Under the pieces are notes generated by a model. It searched no databases. It saw only the letters and a program-made list of their open reading frames with translations, and was not told where the DNA came from. From Phyllobacterium sp. OV277 (GTDB taxonomy: Bacteria > Pseudomonadota > Alphaproteobacteria > Rhizobiales > Rhizobiaceae), in NCBI RefSeq assembly GCF_900104355.1, contig NZ_FNIY01000002.1, positions 620,001 to 684,000 on the forward strand: 64,000 nucleotides of DNA. The letters run 5' to 3'. Both the position numbers and the translations under genes were made by a program. Shown piece by piece: positions 29,215 to 37,497 of the stretch (its first letter is position 1; every line of letters starts with the position of its first letter).

Positions 29215-29486
29215 TTGTCCATGCAAAAGATAAGAATATGTCGCGTTACACACAATTTTGGACTTTTGCTGCCAAAAGCAGTCTTTGCTTTCGTGAATAT
29301 TTGTTCAACACTTGGGCGGTGCATGGGGTGCATGACCTTTGGGGGGAGAGTTCCGGAGGACATTCACCGGCGTGAGATCAGTTGAAGCCAATGGGCTTGG
29401 CCAATGAAATCCTGCGCAGTGACAAAAACTGAAGATATGACCGGACCTTGGGGCCGGGCAAATGCTGTTTTCTGGGAGGAATAGAA

Positions 29487-31370
29487 ATGGCGACCACTTC
29501 TGTGGCTGGCGACGCCAGCCGGGCTATGACGAGAGAAGAGAAGAAAGTTATCTTCGCTTCTTCTCTTGGAACTGTTTTCGAATGGTACGACTTTTACCTG
29601 TACGGCTCACTAGGTCTTTTCATAGGTCAGGCCTTTTTTAATGAGTACCCTGAAACAACCCGTAACATCTTCGTGTTGTTGGCTTTTGCAGCAGGCTTTC
29701 TTGTTCGTCCATTTGGAGCGTTGGTTTTTGGCCGCATTGGTGATCTGGTCGGACGTAAATATACGTTCCTTGTCACCATCCTGATTATGGGTACGTCGAC
29801 CTTTCTGGTCGGTTTTCTTCCCGGATCTGCAACGCTGGGTATTGCAGCACCAATCATCCTGATTGTACTGCGCATGTTACAAGGATTGGCACTTGGCGGA
29901 GAATATGGCGGTGCGGCAACCTATGTCGCGGAACATGCGCCAAACAACCGGCGCGGTTACTACACCTCCTGGATTCAGACCACCGCAACGCTCGGTCTGT
30001 TTTTGTCACTGATAGTTATTCTGATTGTTCAGAACCTGCTTGGCAAGGAAGCGTTTGCTGCATGGGGATGGCGCGTTCCCTTTGTTCTTTCCTTCGTGTT
30101 GCTTGGCATTTCCGTATGGATTCGTCTCTCCTTGAGTGAATCGCCTGCGTTCAAAAAGATGAAGGAAGAAGGCAAGGGCTCCAAAGCGCCGTTGACGGAG
30201 GCGTTCGGTCAGTGGAAAAATGCCCGGATCGCTCTGCTTGCGCTGTTCGGTTTGACTGCCGGTCAGGCTGTCGTCTGGTATTCCGGTCAGTTCTACGCGC
30301 TGTTCTTTCTGCAGAACGTGCTCAAGGTCGATGGACAGTCTGTCAATATCATGATTGCGATAGCCCTGCTGCTCGGCACCGGCTTCTTCGTCTTCTTCGG
30401 TTGGTTGTCGGACAAGATTGGCCGCAAGCCGATCATCATGGCTGGTCTCGCTCTGGCAATCCTCACATACTTCCCACTGTTTCAGGCGCTGACCAAGGCC
30501 GCCAATCCGGCATTGGCACAGGCCGAAGCAACGGTTCGTGCAACTGTGACCGCAGCGCCGGGTGACTGTAACTTCCAGTTCAACCCTGTTGGTAATGCCA
30601 AGTTCACCAGTTCGTGCGATATTGCCACGTCGTTTTTGTCCAAAAGTTCCGTACCCTACGACGTTGTCAATGGCCCTGCTGGCCAGCCAGCCACGATCAA
30701 GCTTGGCGATACGGTCATCCCGTCCTACGACGCTGTTGCCGCCGGTGCGGATGCAACTGCCAAGAATGCGGTCCTGACGCATGACCTGAACCTTGCCCTG
30801 CAAAAGGCCGGGTTCCCGCTGGTGCGGGCTGCTGCCAAGGTCCCGGAGGTGAAGCTGGATGGCTTCGTCAAAGCTAATCCGGAACTCAATCTTGATGCTG
30901 CTGCCATTCGTGCCGGTGAAAAGGCCGTCACGCCGGTTGCCAATCTCGTTAAGGACAAGCTGCTTACCGCGGAACAGGCAGCCGGTGCCACCGAGATGGC
31001 TGTTTACACGATCGCCAATGGCGGCGCGTTCAGCGTGGTTGCCGACCCGAAGGCTGTGAATTGGCCGATGACCATCGCCATTCTGTTCGTTCTCGTTCTT
31101 TACGTGACGATGGTTTACGGCCCGATTGCTGCGATTTTGGTCGAGATGTTCCCGACCCGCATTCGCTACACCGGCATGTCATTGCCCTATCATATTGGCA
31201 ATGGCTGGTTCGGCGGTCTGGTTCCGGCAATCGTTTTTGCGATGAGTGCGGCTAAGGGCGATATCTACTACGGCCTGTGGTATCCGATCGTTATCGCCGC
31301 CATGACACTGATCATCGGTCTGATCTTCGTCCGTGAGACCAAGGGACAGGATCTGAACGACATCAAGTGA
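29487..31370 (+). CDS. MHS-family MFS transporter with a large extra-membrane insertion
   Basis: A 627-residue metabolite:H+ symporter-type major facilitator. FASSLGTVFEWYDFYLYGSL in the first membrane segment, GRIGDLVGRKYTF in the loop after segment 2 and WGWRVPFVLSFVLLG are typical. Usual length is about 430-450; the excess is an insertion of about 190 residues (about 336-523), Ala-rich and soluble-looking, with a pair of cysteines in GDCNFQFNPVG and TSSCDIA. The last membrane segments follow (NWPMTIAILFVLVLYVTMVYG). GGGAGGA precedes the ATG. Substrate is not predictable; relatives move carboxylates, prolines or betaines. It is divergent from asd. Confidence 0.88.
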   Translation: MATTSVAGDASRAMTREEKKVIFASSLGTVFEWYDFYLYGSLGLFIGQAFFNEYPETTRNIFVLLAFAAGFLVRPFGALVFGRIGDLVGRKYTFLVTILIMGTSTFLVGFLPGSATLGIAAPIILIVLRMLQGLALGGEYGGAATYVAEHAPNNRRGYYTSWIQTTATLGLFLSLIVILIVQNLLGKEAFAAWGWRVPFVLSFVLLGISVWIRLSLSESPAFKKMKEEGKGSKAPLTEAFGQWKNARIALLALFGLTAGQAVVWYSGQFYALFFLQNVLKVDGQSVNIMIAIALLLGTGFFVFFGWLSDKIGRKPIIMAGLALAILTYFPLFQALTKAANPALAQAEATVRATVTAAPGDCNFQFNPVGNAKFTSSCDIATSFLSKSSVPYDVVNGPAGQPATIKLGDTVIPSYDAVAAGADATAKNAVLTHDLNLALQKAGFPLVRAAAKVPEVKLDGFVKANPELNLDAAAIRAGEKAVTPVANLVKDKLLTAEQAAGATEMAVYTIANGGAFSVVADPKAVNWPMTIAILFVLVLYVTMVYGPIAAILVEMFPTRIRYTGMSLPYHIGNGWFGGLVPAIVFAMSAAKGDIYYGLWYPIVIAAMTLIIGLIFVRETKGQDLNDIK

Positions 31371-31383
31371 TTTGAGGCTGATA

Positions 31384-31417
31384 AAAAACCCGGCGCGATC
31401 ACTCGCGCCGGGTTTTT
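31384..31417. terminator. Bidirectional terminator between the MHS transporter and leuB
   Basis: A perfect 15-bp stem (aaaaacccggcgcga with tcgcgccgggttttt) with a 4-base loop. The A and T runs give a terminator in both directions. Confidence 0.92.
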
Positions 31418-31434
31418 CAATAAGATACCGCCGA

Positions 31435-32547
31435 TTAGGCAGCGAGCGCCTTGAACTTGGCAAGGATCGCATCGCCCATCTGGGTGGTGCCAACCTTGGT
31501 GCTGCCTTCGGACATAATATCAGCCGTGCGAATACCGTCGCCAAGAACACCGGCAATCGCAGCTTCCAGCCGGTCCGCTTCTTCAACCATATTGAAGGAA
31601 TAGCGCAGGCACATGGCGAAAGATGCAATCATGGCAATCGGGTTGGCTGCGCCACTTCCCGCGATATCAGGGGCAGAACCGTGCACTGGCTCATAAAGCG
31701 CCTTGCGGCTGCCGGTCTTGCCATCGGGCGCGCCGAGAGAGGCGGAGGGAAGCATACCAAGCGAACCGGTAAGCATCGCGGCAATATCTGACAGCATGTC
31801 GCCGAAGAGATTGTCGGTGACAATCACATCGAATTGCTTGGGCCAGCGAACCAGCTGCATGCCACCGGCATCAGCCAGCATATGTTCAAGCTGGACATCG
31901 GAATAGCGTGCCTTGTGCGTGGCGGTAACCACCTCGTTCCACAGAACGCCGGATTTCATCACATTGCGTTTTTCCATTGATGTAACCTTGTTGCGGCGCG
32001 TGCGCGCCAGCTCGAAGGCAACACCGGAAATACGCTCGATCTCGTAGGTGTCATAAACCTGCGTATCGATACCGCGTTTCTGGCCATTGCCGAGATCAAC
32101 GATCTCTTTTGGTTCGCCAAAATAGACGCCGCCGGTCAATTCACGCACGATCAGGATATCGAGACCTTCGACCACGTCCTTCTTGAGGGAAGAGGAGTCG
32201 GCAAGTGCCGGATAGCAGATGGCAGGGCGCAGATTTGCGAAGAGTTCCATATCCTTGCGCAGGCGCAGAAGGCCAGCTTCCGGACGCACGTCATAGGGGA
32301 CGCTATCCCACTTTGGACCGCCGACAGCGCCGAAGAGAACTGCATCTGCTGCCATGGCCTTTGCCATGTCGGCATCCGAAATCGCCTTGCCATGGGCGTC
32401 ATAGGCGCAGCCACCGACAAGGCCCTCGTCCAGTTCAAAGCCGCTTTTGAGTTCAGCATTCATATAGGCGATGATCTTGCGGACCTCGGCCATTGCCTCG
32501 GGTCCGATACCGTCGCCGGGAAGAAGAAGGAGCTTTTTCGATGCCAT
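31435..32547 (-). CDS. leuB: 3-isopropylmalate dehydrogenase
   Basis: A 370-residue LeuB that oxidatively decarboxylates 3-isopropylmalate with NAD in leucine synthesis. [33 protein letters not shown] (substrate-binding arginines), the metal-site [19 protein letters not shown] and [12 protein letters not shown] are all present. It ends at the shared terminator. The upstream gap to the lipoprotein gene (214 bases) shows no leader peptide that I can recognise. Confidence 0.97.
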   Translation of the reverse strand: MASKKLLLLPGDGIGPEAMAEVRKIIAYMNAELKSGFELDEGLVGGCAYDAHGKAISDADMAKAMAADAVLFGAVGGPKWDSVPYDVRPEAGLLRLRKDMELFANLRPAICYPALADSSSLKKDVVEGLDILIVRELTGGVYFGEPKEIVDLGNGQKRGIDTQVYDTYEIERISGVAFELARTRRNKVTSMEKRNVMKSGVLWNEVVTATHKARYSDVQLEHMLADAGGMQLVRWPKQFDVIVTDNLFGDMLSDIAAMLTGSLGMLPSASLGAPDGKTGSRKALYEPVHGSAPDIAGSGAANPIAMIASFAMCLRYSFNMVEEADRLEAAIAGVLGDGIRTADIMSEGSTKVGTTQMGDAILAKFKALAA

Positions 32548-32761
32548 TTCGGGGAAACCTCTAGGAGCGTTTGAAAGGGATGGCGGGTTCTTAGCGCAAG
32601 TTCAGCAAAGATGGAAAGCTTTCTGCGAAATTTTCTGACAGTTGATGCGCTCTGCAATGATTTGTGAAGCGGCAGTCATATCACTGCAACCCTCAGGTAA
32701 TGTCGATGCAATCTTCGCAGCCTAGTTGCCGGGCATAAGTTTTGTCGATGGGGGTTTCCAT

Positions 32762-33154
32762 ATGTCCATGCACAATGCCCGTAATTGCAAACGGGTTATC
32801 GGAGCCGGTTTTGTAGTTAGCGCATTGATTTTGGCAGGATGTGCGTCCGACATCATGAAGAATTATATCGGGCAGCCGGTTGAATCGGTGGTTATCGATT
32901 ACGGCCCGCCGACCGAAGTTCTCGATCTTGGTCCGGGAGAGCGTGCCTATCAGTGGCGCAAGATATCGACCAATGCTGTTTCAGGCACATCCAGCGGTGA
33001 GGTCCGCGATACACGGCATGGCAGGCGTTATGTGGAAACGGAAACGCCCGGCTATGTCGAGCAGAAGGAATGTTTTTATACATTCTACGCCCGTTCGTCC
33101 GGTGGTCGCTGGTACATCACCAATTTCCGCAAGCCAAAGCTGGAGTGTGAATGA
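32762..33154 (+). CDS. Small putative lipoprotein
   Basis: A 130-residue protein with a lipoprotein signal peptide: the hydrophobic core ends in LILAGC with the acylated cysteine at C27. The mature part (IGQPVESVVIDYGPPTEVLDLGPGERAYQW) resembles small rhizobial lipoproteins with a BamE/SmpA-like start, but I do not recognise the family with certainty. The start MSMHNARN was chosen for the signal peptide; a longer frame starts at 32726. It lies 110 bases before the response regulator gene. Confidence 0.8.
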   Translation: MSMHNARNCKRVIGAGFVVSALILAGCASDIMKNYIGQPVESVVIDYGPPTEVLDLGPGERAYQWRKISTNAVSGTSSGEVRDTRHGRRYVETETPGYVEQKECFYTFYARSSGGRWYITNFRKPKLECE

Positions 33155-33264
33155 TGGGCGGATCATACAGTGCGAGCAACACTGCATTTATCTGCAAGTC
33201 ATGATAAAGATTTTGTCACCACACGCGGGCCTTAGTGCCGGTGTTTCACCAATGGAGAATTTCA

Positions 33265-33939
33265 ATGCGCATCTTGCTGCTTGAGGACGAGCCTGAGATG
33301 GCTTCGGTCCTGAAAGCCGCGCTGGAGCGTCGCGATGTGATCGTCGATCATGTATCGACATTGGCCGATGCCGAGGCTATGGCAAAATTTGGTCCCTATG
33401 ACGCTGTGGTGCTGGATCGACGGTTGCCGGATGGAGAAGGTTTGAGTCTCATTCCACGTCTGCGGGCCCTGCATGTCGATGCGCCGGTGATCGTGCTGAC
33501 GGCCATGAGCAGCCTCAATGATCGTGTTGCCGGACTGGATGCGGGTGCGGATGACTATATGGTCAAGCCTTTTGCCACGGAAGAGCTGATGGCCCGCTTG
33601 CGCGCATTGCACCGGCGTCCATTCACCCTACGTGCAGAGCAGACAGTCATTGGCCGGTTGACCTATGATTTCCGCCACCGTGAAGCGCTCATAGACGATC
33701 AGCCACTGGAATTGCCGCGGCGGGAGAGGCTGGTGCTTGAGACCTTGATCCGCCGGCCGGGGCGTACTGTCCTGCGTGCCACACTCGAAGAATCGGTCTA
33801 TGCGATGGATGATGAGATTGGCTCGAATGCGCTTGACGCCCACGTGTCACGGCTGCGGCGCAAGCTGGAAGATGTGGCCGCAGGAGTCGAGATCCGGGCT
33901 ATACGCAATCTTGGCTATCTGTTACGGGCAACTGCATGA
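33265..33939 (+). CDS. OmpR-family response regulator
   Basis: A 224-residue two-component regulator. The receiver domain has the acidic pair in LLLEDEPEM, the phosphorylation site D51 in VVLDRRLPDG and the conserved lysine in YMVKPF. The C-terminal winged helix has LPRRERLVLETLIRRPGRTV and LDAHVSRLRRKLE. It resembles the QseB/PmrA/TctD group. GGAGAATTTC precedes the ATG. Its stop overlaps the kinase start by 4 bases, so the pair is co-translated. Confidence 0.93.
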   Translation: MRILLLEDEPEMASVLKAALERRDVIVDHVSTLADAEAMAKFGPYDAVVLDRRLPDGEGLSLIPRLRALHVDAPVIVLTAMSSLNDRVAGLDAGADDYMVKPFATEELMARLRALHRRPFTLRAEQTVIGRLTYDFRHREALIDDQPLELPRRERLVLETLIRRPGRTVLRATLEESVYAMDDEIGSNALDAHVSRLRRKLEDVAAGVEIRAIRNLGYLLRATA

Positions 33940-35372
33940 AGAAAATCCGTCCGCGCTCGTTGCAATGGGTTCTGGTTCGCAGGCTCATTGTGCTGCAGGC
34001 AACGACGCTGCTTATCTTCATCGGGCTGTTTTCGCTGGTCTTGTGGGTGGCCAATCCAAAGTTGCTTGTCGATAATGAAGCGGCTGTGGATCTTCTGAAA
34101 AGCGCAATCGACCGGGATGCCGATGGCAAGCTGATCGTGCGTGAGACTGAAGAACTGAATTCATTCCGCGAGGAGTTCCCCAGACTTTGGTTCATTGCGC
34201 GCGATACAAACGGACAGTCCGTACAGCAGGGCGATATTCCCGTTGGTTATGAGAATGATACCAGCGATCTTTTGAAGGCCGTAGACCACGCAACTCTTGG
34301 CTTTAGCGAGGGGGATTTGCGCCCTGAAGCTGTCGTCTCAAAAATCGATACCAAGGCCGGCCCCATACAGGTCATTACCTCTACGCGGGCATCTCGCGAT
34401 GAAAATGAGGGCCTGGAAATCAATATTGATATGCAAGTGGACATGGCGCGAAATCCGGATGGTAGTACGGCCTGGATAAGGGTCGTTCCCGTTCTCATTA
34501 TCGTTATCATCGCACTGCTTTTGCCCATTATCATCGTGATGGGCGTGACAACGCTGGTTACAACGCCGGCAGTTGTGCGCCGGTCGCTGGCTGGGCTTGT
34601 TGCAACGGCCACTCAGGCGGGACGTATTGATATCAATAACCGTGCCATGCAACTGCCCATCGAACAGGTGCCGCTGGAAATTACACCGCTGGTTCAGGCT
34701 TTCAACCACGCGCTTGCCCGGCTTGGCCAAGGCTATGATCAGCACAATCGCTTTCTGACGGATGCGGCACACGAGCTGCGTACGCCCATTGCGATTCTGC
34801 GAACGCGAGCCGAGCTTTTGACGGAAGATCCGCAAAGTGCGCGTTTGCTCCAGGATATCGAGCGTTTGTCGCATCTGGCGCAGCAATTGCTCGACCGTCA
34901 ATTGCTTGACCAGCCGGTTGGACCGGGTGAGGTTGTCGATCTTGTGCCGTTGGCTGGTCAGATCGCTGCAGATTTTGCGCCTTTGGCAATTGCTGCCGGT
35001 TACGATCTTTCCTTCGAACCACCGGCAAAGCCCGTCTATGTTCAGGTCAACACGTTGCAGATCGAACAGGCTGTTGCAAACCTCATCCGCAACGCAATCG
35101 AACATTGTGACGGGAAGGGAACAATCACAGTGTTGGTTGACGAGGCGGGCGGTATTGAAGTTCGTGATGAAGGACCGGGTATTCCGGAGGAAGAGCATGA
35201 ACACGTGTTCGAGCCCTTCTACCGTCTGCGCCCTCGCTCCAGCGGGGCTGGTCTCGGCCTTAACCTCGCCCGTCAGATTGCCCGATTGCATGGCGGGCGT
35301 GTCGATATATTGACCGGACCGTGGCGCGGTGCGCGCATTCGCCTGCAATTGCCAATACAAAAAGCGGCTTGA
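33936..35372 (+). CDS. Sensor histidine kinase
   Basis: A 478-residue membrane kinase: first membrane segment at about 19-39 (LQATTLLIFIGLFSLVLWV), a periplasmic sensor region of about 145 residues, a second segment rich in Ile/Val at about 183-205, a HAMP-like linker, then the H box DAAHELRTPIA with H279. N box NLIRNAIEHCDG, G1 DEGPGIP, F box FEPFYRLRP and G2 GAGLGLNLA complete the ATPase domain. The signal sensed is unknown. It pairs with the preceding response regulator. Confidence 0.93.
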   Translation: MKKIRPRSLQWVLVRRLIVLQATTLLIFIGLFSLVLWVANPKLLVDNEAAVDLLKSAIDRDADGKLIVRETEELNSFREEFPRLWFIARDTNGQSVQQGDIPVGYENDTSDLLKAVDHATLGFSEGDLRPEAVVSKIDTKAGPIQVITSTRASRDENEGLEINIDMQVDMARNPDGSTAWIRVVPVLIIVIIALLLPIIIVMGVTTLVTTPAVVRRSLAGLVATATQAGRIDINNRAMQLPIEQVPLEITPLVQAFNHALARLGQGYDQHNRFLTDAAHELRTPIAILRTRAELLTEDPQSARLLQDIERLSHLAQQLLDRQLLDQPVGPGEVVDLVPLAGQIAADFAPLAIAAGYDLSFEPPAKPVYVQVNTLQIEQAVANLIRNAIEHCDGKGTITVLVDEAGGIEVRDEGPGIPEEEHEHVFEPFYRLRPRSSGAGLGLNLARQIARLHGGRVDILTGPWRGARIRLQLPIQKAA

Positions 35373-35379
35373 TCGGTCG

Positions 35380-35850
35380 CTATTTTACCTCGTCGATACT
35401 TTCCACCAGATTGTCCCGCATGGCGATCAGTTCCGATCTCAGGGATTTTGCCTCATCCATAGTGCATCCGAAGGCCTTACCCATGGCAATAGGTACGGCC
35501 TCGGCCTGTGCGCGCATCGCCCGCCCATCAGCAGTTAGACCAATTAAAACCTGACGCTCATCCACTGTGTCGCGGCGGCGTGTAATCAGCCCCGCAGCTT
35601 CCAATCGCTTGAGCAGGGGCGTCAACGTACCGGAATCCAGACTGAGCTTGTCACCGATTGCCTTCACGGTCTGGTTTTCTTCTTCCCACAGGACGACCAT
35701 CACAAGATATTGCGGATAGGTCAGGCCCAGCGCAGCAAGACGAGGCTGATAGGCGCGCGTCACCGCGTTGGCGGTGGAATAGATAGCGAAACAGAGGAAG
35801 TTCTCCAGCTTGAGGAGAGATTCCTGATTGTTCATGCCTGTCTTTTCCAT
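35380..35850 (-). CDS. ohrR: MarR-family organic peroxide sensor OhrR
   Basis: A 156-residue MarR-type repressor. The N-terminal [43 protein letters not shown] is characteristic of OhrR, with the redox-active cysteine at C20. Oxidation of that cysteine by organic hydroperoxide releases the operator in studied relatives. The winged helix follows ([23 protein letters not shown]). The start at 35850 has GGAG 8 bases upstream; other in-frame ATGs are at 35835 and 35856. It is divergent from ohr and shares an intergenic region with two palindromic boxes. Confidence 0.92.
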   Translation of the reverse strand: MEKTGMNNQESLLKLENFLCFAIYSTANAVTRAYQPRLAALGLTYPQYLVMVVLWEEENQTVKAIGDKLSLDSGTLTPLLKRLEAAGLITRRRDTVDERQVLIGLTADGRAMRAQAEAVPIAMGKAFGCTMDEAKSLRSELIAMRDNLVESIDEVK

Positions 35851-35891
35851 TGTCATTACTCCGTCCGCATTTCCGCCTAACATACACAAAG

Positions 35892-35902
35892 CAATTAAAT
35901 TG
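35892..35902. promoter_or_regulatory. Candidate OhrR operator, ohrR-proximal
   Basis: CAATTAAATTG, a perfect palindrome around a central base, extended by G and C on either side to 13 bp. It resembles the AT-rich palindromes bound by OhrR (TACAATTAAATTGTA type) and lies about 40 bases upstream of ohrR. Confidence 0.65.
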
Positions 35903-35949
35903 CGCACCATTTAATTTTTCGTAACTCACATGTAATTTTCTATTGCGCG

Positions 35950-35960
35950 CAATTAAATTG
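35950..35960. promoter_or_regulatory. Candidate OhrR operator, ohr-proximal
   Basis: A second exact copy of CAATTAAATTG, 58 bases from the first centre to centre and 50 bases before the ohr ATG. Confidence 0.65.
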
Positions 35961-36010
35961 TGTGCAACTTAATATGCATCGAATAATCGATACAACCCAA
36001 GGAGCCCACC

Positions 36011-36433
36011 ATGAGCATTCTCTACACCACCAAAGCGACAGCAACCGGCGGACGCGATGGCCGTGCATCCAGTGAGGATGGCCGCCTCAAAGTGACGTTG
36101 TCGACACCGAAGGAACTCGGCGGCAATGGGGCGGAAGGTACCAATCCCGAGCAGTTGTTTGGCGCCGGTTATTCAGCCTGCTTCATCGGTGCAATGAAGT
36201 TCGTTGCCTCGCAGAAGAAAATCAAATTGTCCGACGACACATCGGTTACTGCGACAGTTGGCATTGGTCCGCGCGAAGACGGCAAAGGCTTTGGCCTTGA
36301 TGTTGCTCTGGCAGTGACATTGCCCGGCATCGATGCGGCAACTGCACGCGAAATCGTCGATGGCGCACACATCGTCTGCCCCTATTCGGAAGCCACCCGC
36401 AGCAATCTGAACGTTCGTATCTCCATCAACTAG
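36011..36433 (+). CDS. ohr: Organic hydroperoxide reductase Ohr
   Basis: A 140-residue OsmC/Ohr-family peroxidase that reduces organic and fatty acid hydroperoxides with lipoylated proteins or dithiols. The peroxidatic cysteine is C57 in [10 protein letters not shown], the resolving cysteine C123 in HIVCPYS, and R18 with the EQLFGAG segment completes the active-site pattern. AAGGAG precedes the ATG. It is divergent from ohrR and preceded by a palindromic operator, so it is peroxide-inducible by inference. Confidence 0.96.
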   Translation: MSILYTTKATATGGRDGRASSEDGRLKVTLSTPKELGGNGAEGTNPEQLFGAGYSACFIGAMKFVASQKKIKLSDDTSVTATVGIGPREDGKGFGLDVALAVTLPGIDAATAREIVDGAHIVCPYSEATRSNLNVRISIN

Positions 36434-36470
36434 GCCGCGGTTAATCCAGCGGCTCACGGGAATGACGACC

Positions 36471-37448
36471 ATGAGCAAGAAAGAAACTCTTCTGACGTCC
36501 CGCCGCTCCTTTCTGACAGCAAGTGCAGGTCTTGTTGCTGCCGTCAGTCTCAAGGTCGGCGATGCGCAAGCAGCAGACAAGCCGAACAAAACCAAATCCA
36601 AAGAGCCAGTCAAAGGACATAAGGTCATGACAACATTCACGACGAAAGATGGCACCGAAATTTACTATAAGGACTGGGGCAAAGGACAACCGGTTGTGTT
36701 CAGCCATGGTTGGCCGCTGAATGCCGATGCCTGGGAAGATCAGATGGTTTTCCTCGCCTCGAACGGCTACCGTGCCATTGCGCATGACCGGCGCGGCCAT
36801 GGCCGTTCCAGTCAGCCGTGGAACGGCAATGACATGGATACCTATGCCGACGATCTGGCCGAACTTGTCGAAAAGCTTGATCTGAAAGACGCCATTCACG
36901 TTGGCCATTCAACTGGTGGTGGTGAAGTTGCCCGCTATATTGGTCGCCATGGCACCAAGCGCGTGGCCAAGGCTGTGTTGGTCGGCGCTGTGCCACCGCT
37001 GATGTTGAAAACAGCAGCCAACCCCGGTGGTCTGCCGATCGAAGTGTTCAATGGCATTCGCGATGGTGTTGCTGCTGATCGCTCGCAGTTCTTCAAGGAC
37101 CTGACGACACTGTTCTATGGAGCCAATCGTCCGGGCGCCAAGGTTTCGCAAGGTGTACGCGATGCGTTCTGGCTTCAAGGTATGCAGGGTGGGCTGAAGA
37201 ATGAACTTGATTGTATCAAGGCATTCTCGGAAACGGATTTCACCGAAGATCTGAAGAAGTTCGACATACCGACCCTGTTTATCCATGGGGATGACGATCA
37301 GATCGTGCCAATCGACGACTCGGCCAAAATCGCCACAACGTTGGTCAAAGGCTCGAAGCTGACGATCTACCCGGGCGCACCGCATGGTCTGGCAACGACC
37401 CACAAGGATCAACTCAACAAGGAACTCCTGGCATTTGCCAAGGCTTGA
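36471..37448 (+). CDS. Tat-exported alpha/beta hydrolase, non-haem chloroperoxidase type
   Basis: A 325-residue protein with a twin-arginine signal ([10 protein letters not shown] at 11-12, cleavage near AQAA at about 35) and a C-terminal alpha/beta hydrolase. The oxyanion region is [10 protein letters not shown]; the nucleophile elbow GHSTGG has S147, with the acid in HGDDDQIVP and histidine in GAPHGLA. It matches cofactor-free haloperoxidases/arylesterases. The segment [12 protein letters not shown] inside the protein (from 53) is where cytosolic homologues begin. The ATG at 36471 has GGGA 9 bases upstream. It follows ohr by 37 bases and may be co-transcribed. Confidence 0.88.
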   Translation: MSKKETLLTSRRSFLTASAGLVAAVSLKVGDAQAADKPNKTKSKEPVKGHKVMTTFTTKDGTEIYYKDWGKGQPVVFSHGWPLNADAWEDQMVFLASNGYRAIAHDRRGHGRSSQPWNGNDMDTYADDLAELVEKLDLKDAIHVGHSTGGGEVARYIGRHGTKRVAKAVLVGAVPPLMLKTAANPGGLPIEVFNGIRDGVAADRSQFFKDLTTLFYGANRPGAKVSQGVRDAFWLQGMQGGLKNELDCIKAFSETDFTEDLKKFDIPTLFIHGDDDQIVPIDDSAKIATTLVKGSKLTIYPGAPHGLATTHKDQLNKELLAFAKA

Positions 37449-37456
37449 TCGATCAG

Positions 37457-37493
37457 AAACCCGCCGCGCTCTACCGAGTGCGGCGGGTTTTTT
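37457..37493 (+). terminator. Terminator after the hydrolase gene
   Basis: An 11-bp perfect stem (aaacccgccgc with gcggcgggttt) with further pairing inside the loop is followed by TTTT. The M3 peptidase gene ends 5 bases on, so it may also serve that gene. Confidence 0.9.
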
Positions 37494-37497
37494 GATT

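Noticed and set aside
28762-29385. Open frames across the asd upstream region on the plus strand and a second minus-strand frame at 28941-29204
   Set aside because: No ribosome-binding site or recognisable protein. The minus-strand frame overlaps the proposed leader in another register and runs through the terminator hairpin.
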